Shown: one piece after another, positions 63,599-64,000 of the stretch
Layout of the letters: each line of letters starts with the position of its first letter
Position numbering within the stretch: the stretch's first letter is position 1
NCBI GenBank assembly: GCA_016791425.1
Contig: JAEUMQ010000016.1
Span: forward strand, 367,496-431,495
Reading direction: 5' to 3'
DNA from: Hyphomonadaceae bacterium
GTDB lineage: Bacteria; Pseudomonadota; Alphaproteobacteria; Caulobacterales; Aquidulcibacteraceae
DNA length: 64,000 nt
Made by a program: the position numbers and the translations under genes
The notes under the pieces: model-generated
Databases searched by the model: none
Seen by the model: the letters and a program-made list of their open reading frames with translations, nothing else
Told to the model about the DNA's origin: nothing

Positions 63599-64000
63599 AT
63601 GCCGTTTTGCTCCGAACCTCCAACGCCCCCCGACCACGCCTTCCCCGACCGCCCCGCCGCCTGGGACTATCTGCGCCACCTCATCGCCATCATCCAATCG
63701 CTGTTCGGAACGCCCGGCGAGCTCACGCTGCTCGGCGGCATCTCCGACTCCTTCCGCGCCGACATGGCCTCATGGCTGCGTCCCTGCGAGCGCCTCGCGC
63801 GCCTGCTCCTCTTCGCCGAAGCCGCCGAGCTTAAGCTCAAGCCGCGCGCGATCCCCGTTCCGCGGCGCGGCCGCCGCGCGCCGTTCGGCCGCGAGACGTG
63901 CAGAAGCCCCAAATCCGAGACCTGGCGCGTCGCCTTCAAGCTGCTGCCGCCGCCGAGCCGCCGCGGCGCCGGCGCGCGCGGCTATTTCACGCCCTCGATC
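63599..64000 (+). CDS. Hypothetical protein (3' end outside window)
   Basis: ATG 63599 opens a frame that remains open to the window end (134 codons). The product includes FPDRPAAWDYLRHLIAIIQ, LFGTPGELTLLGGISDSFRA and WLRPCERLARLLLFAEAAEL, then a Pro/Arg-rich part. Codon use is like neighbouring real genes. No domain is recognised. Confidence 0.55.
   Translation, partial: MPFCSEPPTPPDHAFPDRPAAWDYLRHLIAIIQSLFGTPGELTLLGGISDSFRADMASWLRPCERLARLLLFAEAAELKLKPRAIPVPRRGRRAPFGRETCRSPKSETWRVAFKLLPPPSRRGAGARGYFTPSI

Overview
This is a GC-rich alphaproteobacterial chromosomal segment. Three conserved gene orders support that placement: TIGR02300 gene | aroA-cmk-rpsA-ihfB, trpF-trpB-trpA-accD-folC, and addA-addB-murU-amgK-tsaE. 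A FixL/FixJ oxygen sensor, a CCA-encoding tRNA-Ala and AmgK/MurU cell-wall recycling suggest a free-living aerobe or microaerobe, perhaps near Caulobacterales/Hyphomonadaceae or Hyphomicrobiales. The family-level placement is inference from gene content only. No phage, IS element or CRISPR array was seen.

Layout, 1-17.4 kb: the end of fixL, fixJ and a frameshifted receiver gene come first. They are followed by a flavodoxin-like reductase, a universal stress protein behind an FNR/FixK box, and ligAB-type extradiol dioxygenase genes behind a near-perfect FixK-like box. Next is an L-arabinose oxidation cluster (AraD1 family, arabinose 1-dehydrogenase, secreted GH51 arabinofuranosidase, SMP-30 lactonase) and a DctA-type transporter. 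A three-gene envelope cassette sits at 11.6-13.8 kb: a Sec-exported small protein with a double-glycine motif, a periplasmic C39-like peptidase and an outer-membrane barrel, resembling a minimal Fap-type system. A stress group follows: DUF3617, GlsB-like, DUF2267 and a second universal stress protein with a perfect FixK box. It ends in a duplicated pair of DoxX-like and small membrane-protein genes.

Layout, 17.4-36.4 kb: a DUF3649-PepSY-DUF3325 iron-type membrane operon faces a TonB-dependent receptor across about 0.9 kb. A DoxX gene, a phthalate-type Rieske oxygenase, a GMC-oxidoreductase remnant and coxG come next. An eight-gene tightly coupled minus-strand operon follows. It encodes an ABC importer (ATPase, double-length permease, binding protein), a Tat-signal ThDP enzyme, a c-type cytochrome and a three-subunit molybdenum hydroxylase. 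It reads as uptake plus oxidation of an unknown organic substrate, with electrons passing to a periplasmic cytochrome.

Layout, 36.4-64 kb: this is mostly housekeeping, with tRNA-Ala(GGC), aroA, cmk, rpsA, ihfB, mscL, trpFBA, accD, folC, trxA, addAB, murU, amgK, tsaE, and a ferredoxin reductase with its ferredoxin. Three unusual genes interrupt the aroA-cmk junction: a TIR-like membrane protein, a multi-pass protein with a TIR/SLOG-like tail, and a small PH-like protein. Several families of intergenic hairpin repeats recur across the window.
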